Part shown: positions 1 through 7,923 of the stretch, in pieces
Position numbering within the stretch: the first letter of the stretch is position 1
How the letters are laid out: every line of letters begins with the position of its first letter
NCBI GenBank assembly: GCA_963546185.1
Contig: CAUULU010000016.1
Span: 1-19,313 of the forward strand
Length of the DNA: 19,313 nucleotides
Direction: 5' to 3'
From: JABCPO02 sp963546185
Lineage (GTDB): Bacteria > Bacillota > Clostridia > TANB77 > CAG-508
The notes under the pieces: generated by a model
The model's database searches: none
Seen by the model: only the letters and a program-made list of their open reading frames with translations
What the model was told of the DNA's origin: nothing
Made by a program: the position numbers and the translations under genes

Positions 1-334
1 CTTACATTAAATAATTTTGTTTTTTTAAAAAAAATTGGCATAACTTCCCCTTTCTATACACTCCAGTATACTTGTTCCCCTAAGCTTATACAATATTTAT
101 TACTTCTTTTTTTATTTCTTTTTCGTTACATTCCTTATTTCCGTAGCACAATCTCCCATTTTTCAATAATTTTACGCCCGTTTTTTCTTCAAAAAGTCAG
201 TTGTTTTTTTATTACATTTTCACTTTTTGTTACATAAATTTTACATATAAGAAAAAGAAAGTTAATTAAGATATTTCTTATATCTATTTTAACTCTCTTT
301 TTTTCTTTTTATATATATAAATTATTTAACACAT
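1..334. other. AT-rich stretch without a supported gene
   Basis: No convincing coding sequence, tRNA or structured RNA is visible. Short open stretches on the minus strand (about 70-220) lack a start codon with a ribosome binding site. The region may hold the remains or regulatory end of a gene beyond the left edge. Confidence 0.5.
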
Positions 335-363
335 AAAAACACCTATAACAAATGTTATAGGTG
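335..363 (-). terminator. Intrinsic terminator of the small membrane protein gene
   Basis: Perfect 10-bp inverted repeat CACCTATAAC / GTTATAGGTG (340-349 and 354-363) with a 4-base loop. On the minus strand it is followed by a run of five T (positions 339-335). It lies just past the stop codon at 371. Confidence 0.88.
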
Positions 364-370
364 CTGAGCA

Positions 371-544
371 TTACTTTTGGTAATACCCCAATCTTTCCAT
401 TAGTATTTTCTTATTTTGACTTGTAGTCTTTATATTGTTAATTTTATTAAAAGCTGCTTCTTTTCTTTTTTGATTTTTTTCCTTTAAATTTGCTAATGCA
501 AATACACTAACCACAAATAATCCTAATAAGATAACTTTTTTCAT
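371..544 (-). CDS. Small lysine-rich protein with N-terminal membrane segment or signal peptide
   Basis: This 57-residue protein is not recognised. It opens with MKK and a hydrophobic stretch (about residues 4-20) that could be a signal peptide or single membrane anchor. The rest is a Lys/Asn/Gln-rich tail ending in a tyrosine-containing segment. I chose the ATG at 544, not the ATG at 553: the AAGGAG Shine-Dalgarno sits directly against the upstream ATG but 9 bases before the one at 544. The gene has its own strong promoter (600-628) and a strong intrinsic terminator (340-363), so it is probably expressed alone. It has no in-frame CGG. A real small secreted or membrane protein is likely, function unknown. 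Confidence 0.7.
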   Translation of the reverse strand: MKKVILLGLFVVSVFALANLKEKNQKRKEAAFNKINNIKTTSQNKKILMERLGYYQK

Positions 545-599
545 AGTACTCATCTCCTTGATATTTAAAATTAAACCTCAATCATTTTCCTCACTATAT

Positions 600-628
600 A
601 TAGTAACATAATTAGTTTCAAATGTCAA
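600..628 (-). promoter_or_regulatory. SigA-type promoter for the small membrane protein gene
   Basis: On the minus strand, a consensus -35 TTGACA (628-623) is separated by 17 bases from TACTAT (605-600). It lies 56 bases upstream of the ATG at 544 and 29 bases past the stop of the adhesin gene. Confidence 0.75.
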
Positions 629-656
629 ATTTTTATATTACTATATTTCTGTACCT

Positions 657-3110
657 CTAAGGAGCATCTCCAGGATAAACAGATAACATATTTTCTATTT
701 GTGTTGCATCATAATATTTTTCTTTTCGTATTCCGTTTTTTGTTTGAATCACTCTAACTCCTTCGCTCTTTAATCTATTCTTTGCTTGTTCTATAGTAGC
801 GCTATATGGTGTAGTACTTATCTCATATCTTCCATTTCCATCTACCGTTGCACTTCTAGTTTCACGTTGTATGATAATTTCTATATTAGCCCCTGGTTCT
901 CCACTTCCTGTAAAATAATAACTTGCTCCGTCTCAAGTCCATAAAAACATGAGAATAATAGAAAAATAATATTATTCCATCTAATATAATATCTCTTTGA
1001 TTATCAACAACATTTAATCCAACCCATCCTGACCATGGTCTTCCGAAGTCTGTATTGTTGTGCTTCTATTCTTCTACCTCCAGGTTGTCTTCCTATATGT
1101 GTTGCCCAGTTTCCTGCTCCATCTACTCCAACATCTCTTATTACAACACCATGAACATGTACTTTTACTGTTGCTCCTGGTTCTCCTCTTCCTGATACCC
1201 ATTCATGTGATGCATCTATGTAGTTTATACTTGGTGGCGGCATTTGTGGTAATTGTTGTACTACCATTCTTGACCATCCACTCCATGGTCTTCCTACATA
1301 TCTTTGTTGTGCTTCTACTATTGCATTTCCTCTTTCATATCCTAAATGTGTTACCCATCTTCCGGTTTCCATCTGCTTGTATATCACGAATAAACACACC
1401 GTGAACATGTACTTTTACTGTTGCCCATGCATTCGCCCAGCCATAAATATGGTCTTGTGCTGTATTCATTTGGTCTATACTTGGGTTACCAAGTGCTGGT
1501 AATTGTACTACATTTGATACTGCCATACCACTCCATGGTCTTCCTGTTTTCATTTGTCTTACTTCTATTCTAGCATTTCCTCTTTCTTGCCCTATATGTT
1601 GATTCCATCTACCACTTCCATCTGCTGTAATATTTTGTCTTACAATTCCATGTACATGAACATCTACTGTTGCTCCTGGTTCTGCCCATCCCCATACTCT
1701 ATCATGGCTTGAATCTACATAATCTATTCTTGGAAGTCCGAAGTGCTGGTAATTGTACTACATTCTTTCTAACTTCTTCACTATTAGGTCTATCTGGCAA
1801 TTCTTGATGTACTATTATTCCTTGACCTGCATTTAATAGTCCTGTATCTAAAGACCAATCTCCATTTCCATTTACATCTACATGTTTTTCTACTTTTCCT
1901 GGTATTTTCACATATACTTTTGAGTTAGGTACTCCCTTTCCTGTTATTCTTGTATCATCTGTATCCACTTCATTAATAGTAGGATTTGGTGCTGGTATAG
2001 CCCTTACTACAGTTGTTTCAATAGGATCTGATTCTAATCTTCTTGGTGTTTTTTGTGTAACAGTTATTTTAGCATTTTCTTGTTGTTTTTCTATTATAAC
2101 CCTATATGTTCCATTACTTTCCACATTTGAAACATGGCGTATTCCATTAGGTAATATAACAGTTATTCTACTATTTGGTATTCCTGTTCCTGTTACTTCT
2201 GTATGATTACTCTTAACTTCATTTACTGTTGGTTTTTGTCCTTTTGCCATTCCAACTATTGTTGTAACAACATCACTTGTAAGCTTATTATACATACTTT
2301 GTCTTCCGTGAAACAATTGTGCCTTCATATGGTGCTGTTATTGATATAGTATATCTTCCGGCTCCCATCTGCTATTCCGGTATATTCTGTACTTCCTATT
2401 ACTATAGAAATATTAGCATTTGGTCTTGCACTTCCCATTACATTTATATCCGTGTTTATCACTTCGTTTATAGTTATTGGTTCTAATTTTGCTTTTACAA
2501 CTTCTACCCTTGTTTCTGTACTTACAATCTTTTCCTTCTCTTTTTGCGTAACATTTATAATTGTTCCTACTGTCTGAACAGGTATTGGTATATTCCACTT
2601 CGCATTATTATCTACTGTACCAACATACTGATTTCCACCAATATTTACATATATTGTAGCTCCAATTTGTCCTGAACCTGATATTTTTGTATCTTCATTT
2701 GTAATAGCATTTACTATAGGTTTTGCACTTTCTTTTCCTTCTTTTTCAAATCTTTCTCTTATCTTCTTTTCAAATTCTTCTTTTCCTATTAACTCTAATT
2801 TCCTATTCTTATCCCATATCTTTCCATTTTTTATTTCATAAAATGTTGTAAATCCTTTACTATTATATAGGTCTTCAAAATTAAAATTATCTGTACCATA
2901 TACTCTATCAGGTATTACTAGATAAGATATTTCAGCATAAGATCTATCATAAAGCTCTGCAACTGCATTATTATAGTTTGTTGTATTAGCCTTATTAAAT
3001 AATCCGTTTTCTCCACTTGTTAAAGTTATTACTATTGCTACAACTATTAGCAACACTATAATAGTTACTACTAAAGCAATAAGTGTTAAACCTTTTCTTT
3101 CTTTTTTCAT
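657..3110 (-). CDS. Prepilin-leader surface protein with Ig-like repeats, needing six +1 shifts at CGGA
   Basis: Read with a +1 shift at six CGGA sites, this is one 815-residue protein. Without the shifts it breaks into fragments (3110-2325, 2328-1702, 1553-1335, 1408-1004 and a tail to 657). Residues 1-30 form a prepilin-type leader: basic MKKERKG, predicted cleavage after Gly7, then LTLIALVV and a long hydrophobic helix. Alanine stands where classical pilins have Glu5. From about residue 130 there are roughly eight repeats with the pattern P-x-I-N-x-V, I-T-G-x-G, P-G-A-x-V, D-G-N-G-x-W, resembling the bacterial Ig-like Big_6 type. Repeats 5-7 share GRPWSG and VHVHG. No LPXTG sorting signal is visible. 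The ATG at 3110 is preferred over the GTG at 3116 because GAGGTG lies at proper spacing. The six inter-site segments are exact codon multiples (16, 188, 124, 105, 37 and 90 codons after sites 1-6). Likely an extracellular adhesin or pilin-like fibre; that role is inferred. Confidence 0.75.
927..930 (-). other. CGGA +1 shift site 6 (surface protein residue 726)
   Basis: Context TTG AGA C GGA GCA. The shift opens the last Ig-like unit (FTGSGEPGA) and a further 90 codons to the TAG at 657. The segment just before it is the least conserved part of the protein, so this site is slightly less secure than the others. Confidence 0.68.
1042..1045 (-). other. CGGA +1 shift site 5 (surface protein residue 688)
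   Basis: Context AGA CTT C GGA AGA CCA TGG. Two sister repeats carry GTA GGA AGA CCA TGG and ACA GGA AGA CCA TGG in uninterrupted frame. Confidence 0.9.
1361..1364 (-). other. CGGA +1 shift site 4 (surface protein residue 582)
   Basis: Context GGA AAC C GGA AGA TGG. The preceding repeat reads GGA AGT GGT AGA TGG, again without the extra base. Confidence 0.88.
1737..1740 (-). other. CGGA +1 shift site 3 (surface protein residue 457)
   Basis: Context GCA CTT C GGA CTT CCA. The homologous position of the next repeat reads GCA CTT GGT AAC CCA with no extra base, so the extra C is directly visible by internal comparison. Confidence 0.88.
2305..2308 (-). other. CGGA +1 shift site 2 (surface protein residue 268)
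   Basis: Context GTT TCA C GGA AGA. Skipping the C joins the first fragment to the next repeat (residues 269 onward). The intervening segment from site 1 is exactly 16 codons. Confidence 0.75.
2357..2360 (-). other. CGGA +1 shift site 1 (surface protein residue 251)
   Basis: Context GGG AGC C GGA AGA. Unshifted reading ends after 11 more codons. Shifted reading gives Asp-Gly-Ser-Gly-Arg-Tyr, matching the DGNGRW-type motif of the sister repeats. Confidence 0.8.
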
Positions 3111-3307
3111 ATACACACCTCGTATTATATAAATACTTTTTTTAATTTAATGTATTTAAATCTATCTAATTAATTTCATAGTATAGATAATTTTTCTTTT
3201 TGTAAACATTTACTACATTTTTTTATTTACTTGTTAAATATTTGACATTTAATTTAAAACAAGATGATACTTAAAATTCACTATTTTTATTTTTTTACAT
3301 TTTATAC

Positions 3308-3336
3308 TAGTATTATCACTTTAAACATTGTATAAT
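3308..3336 (+). promoter_or_regulatory. Promoter of the 6S-like RNA
   Basis: Consensus -10 TATAAT at 3331-3336; the -35 (TAGTAT, 3308-3313, 17-base spacer) is poor. Initiation 7 bases downstream of the -10 would fall at 3343, exactly where the closing stem of the RNA starts. Confidence 0.55.
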
Positions 3337-3342
3337 AATAAT

Positions 3343-3524
3343 ACCTACATGGTACGAATTGTGTTATTTTTAGAACCTACATGTATTGAAAGGGAGAATT
3401 ACTTTCGGTGTGGCGTGTATAACTTCTTTAAGATTTTATCCCATAAACACTGAGGCTTCGCCCACCTGTTTAAGACAGGCTTCTTAAAAAGCACTATAAA
3501 AACGGCCATTGTGGGTCTTTTTTT
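3343..3524 (+). ncRNA. ssrS: 6S-like structured RNA (candidate ssrS)
   Basis: About 182 bases with the rod-like architecture of 6S RNA, which binds the housekeeping RNA polymerase holoenzyme in other bacteria. The 5' end ACCTACATGG (3343-3352) pairs with CCATTGTGGGT (3506-3516) with one bulge, followed by a T run (3518-3524). A second helix can form between GTGTTATTTTTAGAA (from about 3360) and TTCTTAAAAAGCAC (3480-3493). A small hairpin CCTGT/ACAGG (about 3467-3481) sits on the 3' side of the centre, and GGTGTGGCG pairs with CGCCCACC nearer the apex. Length, end pairing, promoter and terminator fit 6S. The assignment rests on structure by eye, not on a covariance model. No open frame crosses it. 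The 3117-3342 spacer holds only its promoter and the adhesin leader. Confidence 0.6.
3506..3524 (+). terminator. 3' end and terminator of the 6S-like RNA
   Basis: The 3' arm of the closing stem ends in GTGGGTC followed by seven T (3518-3524). The RNA converges on the comEA stop at 3529. Confidence 0.6.
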
Positions 3525-3528
3525 ATGC

Positions 3529-4275
3529 TTAAATAGTTATTTTGTTTTTTAAACTTTCAAATTTTGAATCACCTATCCCTTTTACTTCTTTAATATCTTC
3601 TATCTTTTTAAATTTCCCAACATTTTGTCTATAATCAATAATCTTATTTGCTGTAGATTCTCCAATACCTGTTATCTGCTTTAATTCTGATACATTTGCT
3701 GTATTTATATTTATCTTATTATTTTTTGTAATATTAACATTGTTATTAGAATTATTTCCATTATTCGTATGTTTCCCCACTGTATTTACACTTATATTAT
3801 TATTCTGATTTCCTAAGGTCTTTTCCTCTTCTATACTTGGTATATATACTTTATCTCCATCAGATAATTTAGCAGCTAAGTTTATATTTTTTATACTATA
3901 TCCATTCTTCAATCCACCTGCTTTTTCTATTAATACATTTGTCCTTTCATTTTCTTTAATTTGATATACTCCTGGATTATTTACATATCCATCAATATGT
4001 ACAAATATTCCTGTTTCAGATGATATATTTTCTTTTTTATCTTCTTCATTACCTTCTTTTTCCTTATTATCTTTACTTTCTTCAGAAACAGTTATATTTT
4101 TTTCTATATTTCCAGTTGTTTCCTTTTCTTCAAATTCTTTTACTTTACCTATGTTTAAAACCATAAAAGTAATAACAGATATTATAATAATTCCTATAAT
4201 AATATAGTCTCTATCAAGTTTCTTTATTTTACTTATTATAATTTTAAACTTATCTTTTATCATATCTATATTCAT
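3529..4275 (-). CDS. comEA: ComEA-like DNA-binding competence protein
   Basis: A 248-residue protein anchored by one N-terminal membrane helix (about residues 24-45). A charged Glu/Lys linker follows, then an SLBB-type domain (about 88-145, starting IFVHIDGYVNNPGVY). After an Asn-rich linker comes a C-terminal helix-hairpin-helix pair (about 183-248, with INTAN and two GIG turns: TGIGEST and KGIGDSK). This is the standard ComEA order. ComEA family proteins bind double-stranded DNA at the cell surface during natural transformation. AAAGGAAA precedes the ATG. The gene stands between the LCP terminator and the 6S-like RNA, so it seems to be a single-gene unit. No other com genes are in the window. 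No CGG codons. Confidence 0.85.
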   Translation of the reverse strand: MNIDMIKDKFKIIISKIKKLDRDYIIIGIIIISVITFMVLNIGKVKEFEEKETTGNIEKNITVSEESKDNKEKEGNEEDKKENISSETGIFVHIDGYVNNPGVYQIKENERTNVLIEKAGGLKNGYSIKNINLAAKLSDGDKVYIPSIEEEKTLGNQNNNISVNTVGKHTNNGNNSNNNVNITKNNKININTANVSELKQITGIGESTANKIIDYRQNVGKFKKIEDIKEVKGIGDSKFESLKNKITI

Positions 4276-4351
4276 ATATAATATTTCCTTTCTTTACTGT
4301 TTTCTATTTATTATTTATATATTATTATTCCTTTTCTATTATTTTAACTAC

Positions 4352-4378
4352 AAAAAAAGAGGAATATTAAATTCCCCT
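4352..4378 (-). terminator. Intrinsic terminator after the LCP gene
   Basis: On the minus strand, AGGGGAAT (4378-4371) pairs with ATTCCTCT (4365-4358), with one G-U pair, followed by a run of seven or more T (4358-4352). It overlaps the stop codon of the LCP gene and separates it from comEA. Confidence 0.75.
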
Positions 4379-5484
4379 TATCTTTGTTTTTTTGCTGGTG
4401 TTTTAGCCTTACTTGTTTCCTTTTCAGGTGGAGTAGAATTTCCTCCACTACTTTTACCATCTTTTTCATTAGTTGTTGTAGATGTTTCCCCTTCTTGTTT
4501 CTTTGTAAATTCTACTTTTCTTATATCATCTGAAAATACAAATAAGTCAAATATTGTTTTTCTTAGCTCTTTTTGATTTGCAACAAAGAACCATGCTGTT
4601 GTTTTTTTATCTTCTCCTGGAACTCTTCCTGTTTTAATATTTTCAGGATTAAAATCAAGTATATATGTTGCATAATCTTTCATTTCATCAACAGTTATAT
4701 TTGTCTTAATATTATCTTGTACTATTTTTATAAGATCAAATATTTTTGTTATATTTTGAAATTGTAATGTTTGTTTTACTAATTCTTTTATAAATCCTTG
4801 TTGTGTTCTATTTCTTCCTATATCTTCTATACCATAGCTTGCTGGATATGTAGATCCATTATCATTATGTCTAAATCTAACTAATCCTTCAGCTTGTACA
4901 CCATTTAATTTTTGCATACCTTTTTTAAGTTCTATAGCTAGTTTTTGTGATTCATCATGATAATTCATATCTATAGGTACATCATATTCTATTCCACCTA
5001 TTTCATCTACAATCTTTTGTATACCTTTTGTATCTATAACTACATATTTTTCAAGTTTAAGACCTGTTAATGTATTTACTTTTTCTAATATTCTTTTTAT
5101 ACCATATATTCTATATAATGAATTTATCTTATCTTTTGATCCTCCATTATTGATATTAGAACCTATAAATGTATCTCTTGGTATTGATAATATTGATGCT
5201 TCATTTGTTTTAGGATTATATCCTGCTACCATTATTGTATCTGTATTTTCATCATTTGTTCCTAAAACTAATGTATATATAGTTCCTAAATTTTCTTTTT
5301 TATTTAATCCTAATGTTGTTTTTATAACACCTTTAAATCCACCACCATTTTCATTTATTTGTACATAAAATCTTGTAGCAAATATTACTAGTATTACAAA
5401 TATTGTTAAGAAAAAGAGTCTTAAAAACACATTCTTTTTTTTCTTTTTCTTACTATCTTTTGTTTTTTCATTTTTTCTTGTCAT
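4378..5484 (-). CDS. LytR-CpsA-Psr (LCP) family cell-wall glycopolymer ligase
   Basis: A 368-residue LCP protein. LCP enzymes transfer polymers such as teichoic acids or capsule from lipid carriers to peptidoglycan outside the membrane. A Lys-rich N-terminus (about 1-18) and one membrane helix (about 20-42) place the domain outside. The LCP core shows NTDTIMVAGYNP, LSIPRDTFI, the DKINSLY segment, the EIGGIEYDVP segment and the arginine cluster VRFRH...DIGRNRTQQG, which binds the polyprenyl phosphate head group in known members. The tail (about 330-368) is a Thr/Ser/Lys-rich low-complexity stretch. GGAG lies 7 bases before the ATG. It starts 54 bases after the upstream 623-residue gene, so it may be the last gene of that operon. 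Confidence 0.9.
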   Translation of the reverse strand: MTRKNEKTKDSKKKKKKNVFLRLFFLTIFVILVIFATRFYVQINENGGGFKGVIKTTLGLNKKENLGTIYTLVLGTNDENTDTIMVAGYNPKTNEASILSIPRDTFIGSNINNGGSKDKINSLYRIYGIKRILEKVNTLTGLKLEKYVVIDTKGIQKIVDEIGGIEYDVPIDMNYHDESQKLAIELKKGMQKLNGVQAEGLVRFRHNDNGSTYPASYGIEDIGRNRTQQGFIKELVKQTLQFQNITKIFDLIKIVQDNIKTNITVDEMKDYATYILDFNPENIKTGRVPGEDKKTTAWFFVANQKELRKTIFDLFVFSDDIRKVEFTKKQEGETSTTTNEKDGKSSGGNSTPPEKETSKAKTPAKKQR

Positions 5485-5538
5485 ATATTCTCCAATTAAC
5501 CTTTTTGAAACTTTTAGAAAAGTATAACAAAATTATTA

Positions 5539-7410
5539 CTATTTTTCAATTGCTTTTTTATATAATTTAAACTTTTCTACATCCCAATATGTTATTCTTT
5601 TTCTTTTATTCGAATCTTCTTTTAAATATCTTTCCTTTATCTTTTTTATCTCTTGCTCTGTTTTTTGCTTTCCATCTTTTTGTATAACTTCTAGTAATTT
5701 CTTATTTTTTTCTTTTATACTCAAATTTATAATCTTTGTTTCTTCAGAAAATATATATTCTAAAAGTTTAGCTATTTTTTTATTCGAATTTTCAGAACTT
5801 CCAATCATATTTAGTTTTTCTATTATTCCCATAGATATATTTCCTTTTATTTTTTTATTTCTATTCTCATTAATTATATTTTCTATAATTCTTGCATATA
5901 TATCTATTCTATTTATTATCTGTTGTTCTGATATTGTATTTTCTCTTATTTTTCCGATTTCTTCTCCATCATCTTTTAAGATATATGTTATTCTGTCATA
6001 TGTTTCATATTTTTCATAATATTCAATATCATCTATTTCTTTATATTCATCATCTTTTTTCTTATTCTTATATTCTAATTCAAGATGTCTTTTTGTATCA
6101 TCACCTTTGTTCATTTTTGTTATAATTATATTATTTTTCTTTAACAACATATATTCTAATTCTAATAGGTTTGCATATAGTATTTTTTCAAAATCGTTCT
6201 TCTTTTTCATACTTTGAAGACTTTTCTTTTTATTTTTTATACTATTTATAGCATTTATCTTATTTCTTTCTTTTTTTGATAATTTTTCAAGTTCTAATTT
6301 ACTTATATTATTTTGTTCCTCTTCAAATCCTAATATTTTTAATATCACCTTATCCTTATCTTTAAATATTCGTACAAGATTTTCTTTTGCTTTTTCATCT
6401 AATTCTTTTTTTATAAACGTGATTCTAACATATGATATATTATTATATTTCAAATTTGTATTTATATTATTATTTAAAAATTGTTCTCTATTTGTAGACT
6501 TTTCTAAAACTTTTTTTACAGTTTCAAAAATATTAATAATACAAACTATTCTTTCCATATATAGCATATTTATTTTCTTTGTATATATATTATTCCTATT
6601 TTTAAAATATAATATTTCCTCTTTTAATATCCTATTTAAATTCTCTATTATTGTTTTAGGGATATTATATCCTACAAATCCTATTATTATTTGTTCTCCA
6701 TTTAAATCATATATTTTATTATATTCAGAATTACTTTGAATTATTTCTTCAACTGCCTGTCTTCTATATTGAATATCTATATTATTTCTTATCTTTTTTA
6801 ATTCTTTTATTGCTAGATATTCTAAATACCTGTTATACCAGGTATTTTTTATATATTTATGTCCTAGCTTTTTCTTTTCTTCTTCAGATTCATCTTCTGT
6901 TACATATAGCAATTTTAAAAGACCTTCTGCTAAGTTTATTTTTTCTTTTTCTTGTTTTTCCTCATTTATACTAACTATATTTTCTATATTTTCCCTTGAA
7001 ATCTTAATTTCTTTTTCTAAAAATATATCAACTATTGTTTCTATAGTAAAATATGTAAGTTCATTATATCTAGATTGATAAAGATAACCTATCATCTCTT
7101 TTATTACTCCTAAACTTTCTTCAGTGTTAAGAGTTTTTAAATATTTTTTAAGTTCAATTTTCTTTTCTTCAATATCATTTTCTATTTGGACCTTATTTAT
7201 TTCATTATTTATATCAATATCTATTTCATATTTAAATATTTTTCTTAATCTATACTTGTTCTTTTCTTTTAATAATTTCAAGTATTCTTCGCCTATTCCA
7301 TAAATATATTTGTATATTTTATCTTGTTGTTCTATCGTTAAAGTAAAATCTTTTTTCACTTTTTCTTTTACAACCTCTTTTTTTTCAATATCTTTTTCCA
7401 TATTAATCAT
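5539..7410 (-). CDS. Unrecognised 623-residue lysine/glutamate-rich cytoplasmic protein
   Basis: I do not recognise this family. The protein has no signal peptide or membrane helix and is rich in Lys, Glu, Ile and Asn. Long charged helical stretches around 375-420 (a run of KKER, KNKKK and KKKND) and 560-600 suggest coiled-coil or extended helical structure. A compact core with YNIPKTI and VRITFIKK may be around residues 240-350. The start overlaps the stop of the preceding 150-residue gene by 8 bases, indicating translational coupling. Either ATG (7410 or 7401) is possible. No CGG codons and no frame breaks over 1.87 kb, which shows the shift sites are not spread at random. Confidence 0.7.
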   Translation of the reverse strand: MINMEKDIEKKEVVKEKVKKDFTLTIEQQDKIYKYIYGIGEEYLKLLKEKNKYRLRKIFKYEIDIDINNEINKVQIENDIEEKKIELKKYLKTLNTEESLGVIKEMIGYLYQSRYNELTYFTIETIVDIFLEKEIKISRENIENIVSINEEKQEKEKINLAEGLLKLLYVTEDESEEEKKKLGHKYIKNTWYNRYLEYLAIKELKKIRNNIDIQYRRQAVEEIIQSNSEYNKIYDLNGEQIIIGFVGYNIPKTIIENLNRILKEEILYFKNRNNIYTKKINMLYMERIVCIINIFETVKKVLEKSTNREQFLNNNINTNLKYNNISYVRITFIKKELDEKAKENLVRIFKDKDKVILKILGFEEEQNNISKLELEKLSKKERNKINAINSIKNKKKSLQSMKKKNDFEKILYANLLELEYMLLKKNNIIITKMNKGDDTKRHLELEYKNKKKDDEYKEIDDIEYYEKYETYDRITYILKDDGEEIGKIRENTISEQQIINRIDIYARIIENIINENRNKKIKGNISMGIIEKLNMIGSSENSNKKIAKLLEYIFSEETKIINLSIKEKNKKLLEVIQKDGKQKTEQEIKKIKERYLKEDSNKRKRITYWDVEKFKLYKKAIEK

Positions 7411-7855
7411 TACTTTCTTTAATATATTGTTTTAATATCTTATTATATTTATCGCCTATATATATATACTTATCATTTAAGTTATTAAATATTTCAAAAT
7501 AATCATCTGCTATAATCTTCTTATTTAAGAATATATTAGAATCTTTTTTTTCATAAATTCTTGCTATATCATTTTTACATATTCCAAAATAATATAATCT
7601 TTCATCATCTACTACTATACAATTTAATAACTGCTCAGAATATTCTTTAATTATTTTCTTTGATATTATGTCCATATCTGTTACAAGCATTTCATTTTTT
7701 ATATGATTAATTCTTTTTTCTATCTTTTGTTCTTCTGATAGTATATTATACTCTTCTCCAAAAAGTTTTGCATTTAATTCTTTTATTGTATTTACTTGAA
7801 AAACTTCTGTTGCGGACATATATACTATATTTTTATTCTCAAATAATTCTTCCAT
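7403..7855 (-). CDS. Unrecognised 150-residue protein
   Basis: A soluble acidic protein with no recognisable motif, signal or membrane segment. Predicted strands include LLNCIVVDDERLYYFGI near residues 78-95. It lies 68 bases after the cvpA-like gene and overlaps the next gene by 8 bases, so the two unknown proteins are very probably co-expressed and may work together. The upstream GATGGA is a weak ribosome binding site. The frame is intact and contains no CGG codon. Confidence 0.65.
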   Translation of the reverse strand: MEELFENKNIVYMSATEVFQVNTIKELNAKLFGEEYNILSEEQKIEKRINHIKNEMLVTDMDIISKKIIKEYSEQLLNCIVVDDERLYYFGICKNDIARIYEKKDSNIFLNKKIIADDYFEIFNNLNDKYIYIGDKYNKILKQYIKESND

Positions 7856-7923
7856 ATGTATTCCATCTTTTTCTTTTGTATATTTTGAAATTAATATTTT
7901 CTATTAAAGGAATAATATAATAA

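Larger units (their letters stand above)
750..2735 (-). repeat. Tandem Ig-like protein repeats within the surface protein
   Basis: About eight copies of an 80-85-residue unit. Units 5, 6 and 7 (about 1745-1500, 1500-1255 and 1255-1010) are the most alike, sharing GAT-GGA-(AAT/AGT/AAC) before Gly-Arg-Trp, and GGA-AGA-CCA-TGG (Gly-Arg-Pro-Trp). The outer units (1-4 and 8) have diverged. The repeats give an internal control for decoding CGGA, since the same position is plain GGA or GGT in sister units. Confidence 0.75.

Noticed and set aside
70..230. Possible minus-strand small gene with in-phase CGGG and CGGA near the left end
   Set aside because: The joined frame has no start codon with a ribosome binding site and no recognisable motif, so it cannot count as a further shift example.
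1060..1404. Plus-strand open frame of 114 codons inside the adhesin gene
   Set aside because: It is the antisense of the repeat region, with a Leu/Val/Phe-rich composition and no ribosome binding site. The minus-strand repeats explain the sequence.
2377..2380. CGGA at ACC-GGA in the adhesin as another shift site
   Set aside because: The C is the third base of an in-frame Thr codon and the frame continues unchanged; the same holds for AAC-GGA, ATC-GGA and GAC-GGA elsewhere.
657..3110. Phase-variable repeat tracts as explanation for the adhesin breaks
   Set aside because: There is no homopolymer or short tandem repeat at the sites, and the same signature is found in housekeeping enzymes.
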